Shown piece by piece: positions 6,120 through 9,514 of a stretch of DNA of 9,514 nt (the first letter of the stretch is position 1; every line of letters starts with the position of its first letter). The position numbers were made by a program, and so were the translations under genes. This DNA comes from Phycisphaerales bacterium. Lineage in GTDB: Bacteria; Planctomycetota; Phycisphaerae; Phycisphaerales; SM1A02. The notes under the pieces are model-generated. The model worked only from the letters and a program-made list of their open reading frames with translations. It ran no database searches and had not been told where the DNA came from. Location of the stretch: positions 1 to 9,514 of the forward strand of contig JAQWRC010000077.1 of NCBI GenBank assembly GCA_029243925.1, read 5' to 3'.

Positions 6120-7235
6120 TCAGAAGTCGCGTCGGTAGAACAGCCAGGCGCTGAATACCACGAGCACCAACTCGAAGATGGTCGATGTCCCCAGGATCCA
6201 CCAGGATGAGCGTGCTCTTCTGGCTTCATTCATGTCCTGCCCCAGGCGATCACGGTCGGGACGGAAGTCGCCATCGTCATTGACCAGCGGTCGGGATGTG
6301 GACGCCATTGGTTCCGGGAGTTCGGCGAGGTCGATGGTCCATCGTGAGAGCAGCTCAATGGTTTCCCCGGTCTTGGGCAGCACTGTGAGCACGCTCATCA
6401 GGCCCGTGTGCCATGCATCGAGGCTTGCGGTAGACGATTCGGCCTCAGCTAGATTTTCTTTGCGTTTCTCCAGTGTCTCATGCAGAAATGCCCAGCGTTC
6501 AGTGTCATCAGGATCCTCAACTTTTGCGAGTTGAGTTTCCGTACGCTCCACGGCAGTTTGGTATCCCTCGACCCGCTGCTCGAGCATCAAGTCGAAGAAC
6601 ATCAGTGATGATTCTGCAGCTTGCACGATGAAGAGGAGGAACCATACGAGTACGGTCAGGAGCAGGGATGCAATGGTAGATCGAGTGATGACGCCCAGCA
6701 GTGCGCAGATGGAGAACAGGTAACTGAAGAAGAGCGTGACAAGTGGAATCGCGATAAAAAGGCCTGGCTCCCAGACGCCCCCGCGGAAGCCGATCACCAG
6801 AAAGCTTGCGGTGGTAAAGGTGCAGACCTGAAGAAAGACGAAGAGCAGGCCAGTGATGTATTTGATGAGGAAGAGTTTGAAGCGGCCGATCGGCTTGCTG
6901 AGCACGACATCGATCGAGCCGGCGCCGAGAAACTCCGGGAAGATACTGGCGGTGGTGATCAGGCCGAGGATGGTGGCGATCCACGCGAGCCAGATATTGA
7001 CTCCAAACTCGGTGAAGATGACTTTGTAGAACAGTGCCTTGGTGTAGCCAGCCGAGCCGGTATTGAGCTCGAAGAGTTCCAGATCCCACCAGGCGATGCT
7101 GATGCCTTGCTCGTCGATGCCCACCAGTGAGAAACTGCCGACGACCAGCAGCGACAGAATCATGGTGAGCCAGAAGATCTTCCGGGCGTTGAGCAGTCGG
7201 TACGCATCGACAAGGAGCGCGAGCACAGGGGTCAT
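6120..7235 (-). CDS. ABC-2 type transporter permease
   Basis: Membrane subunit of an ABC exporter paired with the ATPase upstream. Seen: 371 residues with hydrophobic segments at about 20-39, 79-100, 123-150, 158-183, 187-207 and 345-366, i.e. six, as expected for an ABC-2 permease. Between the fifth and sixth lies an unusually long polar stretch (~210-343). Its first part (218-266, rich in Glu, Lys, Arg and Gln, with heptad-like spacing) looks like a coiled coil. SKPIGRFKLFLIKY after the second segment is typical of ABC-2 membrane proteins. The ATG overlaps the stop of the ATPase gene (ATGA) and has a strong Shine-Dalgarno sequence inside that gene. The C-terminus ends YRRDF. The transported substrate cannot be inferred. 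The 3' end faces proC with only 3 nt between the stop codons, so any terminator lies within a coding region. Confidence 0.88.
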   Translation of the reverse strand: MTPVLALLVDAYRLLNARKIFWLTMILSLLVVGSFSLVGIDEQGISIAWWDLELFELNTGSAGYTKALFYKVIFTEFGVNIWLAWIATILGLITTASIFPEFLGAGSIDVVLSKPIGRFKLFLIKYITGLLFVFLQVCTFTTASFLVIGFRGGVWEPGLFIAIPLVTLFFSYLFSICALLGVITRSTIASLLLTVLVWFLLFIVQAAESSLMFFDLMLEQRVEGYQTAVERTETQLAKVEDPDDTERWAFLHETLEKRKENLAEAESSTASLDAWHTGLMSVLTVLPKTGETIELLSRWTIDLAELPEPMASTSRPLVNDDGDFRPDRDRLGQDMNEARRARSSWWILGTSTIFELVLVVFSAWLFYRRDF

Positions 7236-8212
7236 GCATCTCCTCCTTTGGCTCGTCGGGGTTCGACGACGCCACCGGGGGAGGCTACTTCGCCACGTTC
7301 ATCGGTCACGGCCCGCATGAACAGGTCTTCAAGCGATTCACGAACGGCGTGGACGCGGGTAATGATGCGACCATCATTGCGGAGACGATCGAGTACTGGT
7401 TGGATGTCGTGTGGTTCATCCGTTCTGATGCGGATGCAGCAGGTTTCGCCGCTGATTTCAGTTGTGGCATCTTCGATTGAATCGATCCATGAAGGCGTGT
7501 CGCCGACGCAATCGATCTCAAATCGGCGTGAGTCGTGGGTGAGTTCATCGATGGTGCCGTGCATGGACACCTGGCCTTGGACCATGATGGCGACTCGGTC
7601 ACAGACCATTTCCAGTTCACTGAGCAGATGGCTGTTGAGGAATATGGTTCGCCCTTCGTCGCGAAGTTCCAGCAGCAGATCTCGAATTTCACGGCGGCCA
7701 ACAGGATCGACGCCATCGGTGGGTTCGTCCAGTACGACGATCTTGGGATCGTTGACCATCGCCTGTGCGAGGCCGACCCGTTGCAGCATGCCTTTGGAAT
7801 ATGTCTTGAGTCGACTGGAGGCCCATCGCGTCATGCCGACGCGATCGAGCAGGCGATTGGCATTGGTGCGGCGGTCGTGTTTCAGCATGCCGGCCAGTGC
7901 GCCGCTGAACTCGATGACATGGCGTCCTGTCAGGTAGTCGGGGAAGTTGTGGTGTTCCGGGAGGTAGCCCACATGTTGAAGGGCGGGCTTGTGGCCGATG
8001 GCGTGGCCCAGAAATGTCCCACTGATCCGGCTTGGCCTGACGACGGTCATGAGGATTTTGACGAGCGTCGATTTTCCAGCGCCATTGGGCCCGAGCAGGC
8101 CGAATATTTCACCTGAAGCCACCTGAAGATCGACGCCACGAAGTGCCTTGACCCGCTTCTTGAAGGTCTTGTGGACGTCACGGACGTCGATGGCATGCTG
8201 CTCGTCGGTCAT
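7232..8212 (-). CDS. ABC transporter ATP-binding protein (DrrA/NatA-like exporter ATPase)
   Basis: This subunit hydrolyses ATP to drive the adjacent ABC-2 permease. Seen: 326 residues with one nucleotide-binding domain and a C-terminal extension. Walker A GPNGAGKS (41-48), a Q-loop region YLPEHHNF (83-90) where the usual Gln appears replaced by Glu, signature YSKGMLQ (138-144; many exporters have S-G-G-M-x-x), Walker B IVVLDEP (158-164) with catalytic Glu163, D-loop-like DGVDP, and switch His195 in LNSHLLSE. Residues ~220-310 form the C-terminal domain common in DrrA-like ATPases (EIDCVGDTP..., then RVHAVRESLEDLFM). The ATG at 8212 starts the usual N-terminal beta strand, but no clear ribosome binding site precedes it. 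The gene diverges from the UbiD-family gene across 69 nt and shares an operon with the permease. Confidence 0.95.
   Translation of the reverse strand: MTDEQHAIDVRDVHKTFKKRVKALRGVDLQVASGEIFGLLGPNGAGKSTLVKILMTVVRPSRISGTFLGHAIGHKPALQHVGYLPEHHNFPDYLTGRHVIEFSGALAGMLKHDRRTNANRLLDRVGMTRWASSRLKTYSKGMLQRVGLAQAMVNDPKIVVLDEPTDGVDPVGRREIRDLLLELRDEGRTIFLNSHLLSELEMVCDRVAIMVQGQVSMHGTIDELTHDSRRFEIDCVGDTPSWIDSIEDATTEISGETCCIRIRTDEPHDIQPVLDRLRNDGRIITRVHAVRESLEDLFMRAVTDERGEVASPGGVVEPRRAKGGDA
7241..7249 (-). promoter_or_regulatory. Strong Shine-Dalgarno site for the ABC permease
   Basis: AAAGGAGGA lies inside the end of the ATPase gene, 5 nt before the permease ATG at 7235. It suggests independent ribosome loading in addition to coupling through the ATGA overlap. 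Confidence 0.7.
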
Positions 8213-8281
8213 TGCTACAGGCTACTGCAATCCGGCTCCAGCGGGAATAGAGGCTCCTGTACGAGTTCGACCTCATTGCGA

Positions 8282-9295
8282 ATGAGTGGCTATCCTTCGC
8301 TCGTGCCCAAGCCAGTATTTTCAGATCTCGGTTCATTGCTCCGCCGCCTTGATGACGTTGGTGAGCTTGTCCGTGTCACGCGTGAGGTCTCTCCAATCCT
8401 CGAGATTACTGAAGTGGCCGATCGTCACAGCAAGTCGCCCTGTGGGCTCAAGAGTGCAGCGGCGCAACGATTCGACCCCAGCCACGCGGACTTCGGTGGC
8501 AAGGCGCTGCTGTTTGAACAGGTGCAGGGCTGTGACTTTCCACTGGCCATCAATGTCTTCGGTTCGTATGCCCGCATGGAAATCGCATTGGGCTGTCATG
8601 ACGCCGGTGGATTCGAGGCCATAGGGGCGACGTTGGGTTCGCTTGCGCAGCCTACGCCACCGCGTGGGCTTGGCGAGGCACTCGCACTTGGACGTGAATA
8701 CCTTCCATTGTTGCGTTCGACGCCGAAAGTTCGAAAGCGCGGTGCATGCCAGGAGGTCGTCCTGCGTGCGGACCGCGGCGAAGTCAACTGTTCGCGCCTG
8801 CCAATCTTGAAGTGCTGGCCACATGATGGCGATCCTGAGGCCGTGGGCATCTCGATGACGCCCGAAGCATCGGGGACCGCTGGTGGTGGCGGACGATTCA
8901 TTACCTTCGGTGGCGTCCATACGATTCATGCTTCAGATCGGCACGAAGCCAGGCCGGCGAGCCACAACATCGGCATGTACCGGGTGCAGCTTGTCGACGA
9001 TACGCATCTGGTCATGCACTGGCATCTTCATCATGATGGAGCGGCACACTGGCGATCGTGGAAGGAGATCGGCGAGCCCATGCCGGTGGCGATCTGCTTT
9101 GGTGGCGAATCCGTCCTTCCGTATGCAGCGACGGCGCCGATGCCCCCAGGCTTGAGCGAGTTGCTTCTGGCTGGATTTCTCAATGGTGGAGGCATTCCAC
9201 TTGTCGCGGCCAAGACCGTTCCACTTCGGGTACCGGCCAACAGTGAAATCGTCATCGAGGGACTGGTTCGAACCGACGCTGGCGGTATTGGCTGA
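8282..9295 (+). CDS. UbiD-family (prenylated-FMN) decarboxylase, C-terminally truncated
   Basis: UbiD-family enzymes are prFMN-dependent, reversible decarboxylases of aromatic or unsaturated acids, e.g. in ubiquinone or menaquinone synthesis. Seen: FSDLGSLLRRLDDVGELVRV near the N-terminus, INVFGSYARMEIALG, LPILKCWPHDGDP, SHNIGMYRVQ, THLVMHWHLHHDGAAH, PVAICFGGESVLPYAA and VPANSEIVIEGLV, all in family order. The frame stops at 9295 after 337 residues, whereas family members are roughly 480-620. The stop falls just after EIVIEG, where EGPFGDHxGYY and the rest of the C-terminal half should follow, so the product is probably not functional as read. The following ~220 bases encode something unrelated on the other strand. 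The start at 8282 (MSGYPSLVPKP) is the best ATG before the domain but has no clear ribosome binding site; GTG 8303 is an alternative. UbiD family is certain; the substrate is unknown and I see no ubiX partner in the window. Confidence 0.88.
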   Translation: MSGYPSLVPKPVFSDLGSLLRRLDDVGELVRVTREVSPILEITEVADRHSKSPCGLKSAAAQRFDPSHADFGGKALLFEQVQGCDFPLAINVFGSYARMEIALGCHDAGGFEAIGATLGSLAQPTPPRGLGEALALGREYLPLLRSTPKVRKRGACQEVVLRADRGEVNCSRLPILKCWPHDGDPEAVGISMTPEASGTAGGGGRFITFGGVHTIHASDRHEARPASHNIGMYRVQLVDDTHLVMHWHLHHDGAAHWRSWKEIGEPMPVAICFGGESVLPYAATAPMPPGLSELLLAGFLNGGGIPLVAAKTVPLRVPANSEIVIEGLVRTDAGGIG

Positions 9296-9514
9296 GTAAT
9301 TTCCCAGGGCACCCCATGCACGTCTTATCCCTTTCGATGAGCACCTCAAGCGAGTTGCAGTCAGCGCAGTTGTATCTCACCCGGCTGTGCTCACAAATGC
9401 CGGGTCCCTCACACGCCTTGCATGTGCTACGCGCCCTGCCGTGCTGGCAGAAGCGGCTGCCACCACACTTCCTGCAGCCGTCGCGTCTCCTCCCATGCTC
9501 ACAGACCCTAGCAC
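9252..9514 (-). CDS. Fragment with 18-residue C-x-H-x-R-x-R-x-x-C-x-x-C zinc-finger-like repeats (5' end outside window)
   Basis: On the minus strand the frame read from base 9512 is open for 86 codons to a TGA at 9252-9254. Seen: three repeats with an exact period of 18 residues. Cys falls at codons 4, 22 and 40, His at 6, 24 and 42, and CxxC pairs at 13/16, 31/34 and 49/52. Units read CEHGRRRDGCRKCGG, CQHGRARSTCKACEG and CEHSRVRYNCADCNS. A further CMGC follows. The last ~15 codons (below about 9296) lie in the UbiD gene's complement and are probably not native to this protein. Four ligands (C, H, C, C) per unit suggest a small zinc-binding module. From memory, CEHGRxRxxCKxCGG arrays occur in predicted proteins of algae, other protists and large DNA viruses. 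The function is unknown. Either a chimeric contig end or a foreign insertion would explain its position. Confidence 0.7.
   Translation of the reverse strand, partial: ARVCEHGRRRDGCRKCGGSRFCQHGRARSTCKACEGPGICEHSRVRYNCADCNSLEVLIERDKTCMGCPGKLLSQYRQRRFEPVPR
9288..9302. other. Putative junction between bacterial contig and unrelated sequence
   Basis: UbiD-like translation is recognisable up to about 9292 (…TDAGGIG) and the CHCC-repeat protein is recognisable down to about 9300 on the other strand. No flanking inverted repeat or obvious target duplication is visible here. This is the expected position of an assembly join or an insertion end. Confidence 0.5.
9342..9503 (-). repeat. Three 54-nt tandem repeats encoding CHCC modules
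   Basis: Units at 9450-9503, 9396-9449 and 9342-9395 share the codon positions for Cys, His, Arg, Arg and the CxxC pair. They diverge at most other bases, so selection is on the protein pattern rather than recent DNA duplication. The three residues before the first unit (ARV) fit the end of an earlier unit, so the array probably continues beyond the window. Confidence 0.75.

Noticed and set aside
6621..7130. 169-codon plus-strand frame rich in Asp/Glu
   Set aside because: It is the complement of the hydrophobic permease membrane segments; no start signal and no recognisable domain.

Overview
The window looks like a bacterial contig, most likely from a planctomycete of the Phycisphaerae type, with an anomalous last ~220 bases. 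No rRNA or marker-gene tree is available, so this placement is inference. It rests on three things: a DksA-like protein carrying a long lysine/alanine histone-H1-like tail directly upstream of lspA, a secreted reprolysin-like metalloprotease followed by adhesion/PA14-like domains, and the style of the UbiD protein. Gene density is high, intergenic gaps are short, and I see no tRNA, rRNA, CRISPR array or insertion sequence.

Layout, left to right. (1) 1-1750, minus: a secreted zinc metalloprotease whose 3' end lies outside the window. (2) 1827-4133, minus: a tightly packed dksA-like / lspA / truB cluster, transcribed in that order, with 1-nt and 11-nt overlaps. The metalloprotease follows 76 nt after truB and may be read through. 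(3) 4263-5237, minus: accA, followed by a GC-rich hairpin that may end its transcript before the dksA-like gene. (4) 5319-6116, plus: proC, divergent from accA across an 81-nt intergenic region. (5) 6120-8212, minus: an ABC exporter pair (ATPase then permease, ATGA overlap), convergent with proC with only 3 nt between the stop codons. (6) 8282-9295, plus: a UbiD-family decarboxylase that stops about two thirds of the way through the family domain. (7) 9296-9514: sequence that does not continue UbiD and that, on the minus strand, encodes three 18-residue C-x-H-x-R-x-R-x-x-C-x-x-C repeats of a kind I associate with algal, protist and giant-virus proteins.

Most of the window is housekeeping: fatty-acid synthesis (AccA), proline synthesis (ProC), lipoprotein maturation (LspA), tRNA modification (TruB), and probable isoprenoid-quinone or aromatic-acid decarboxylation (UbiD family). 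The points worth following are the right-hand junction (assembly chimera or recent foreign insertion) with its zinc-finger-like array, the H1-tailed DksA-like protein that has lost most of its zinc ligands, and the multidomain secreted metalloprotease.
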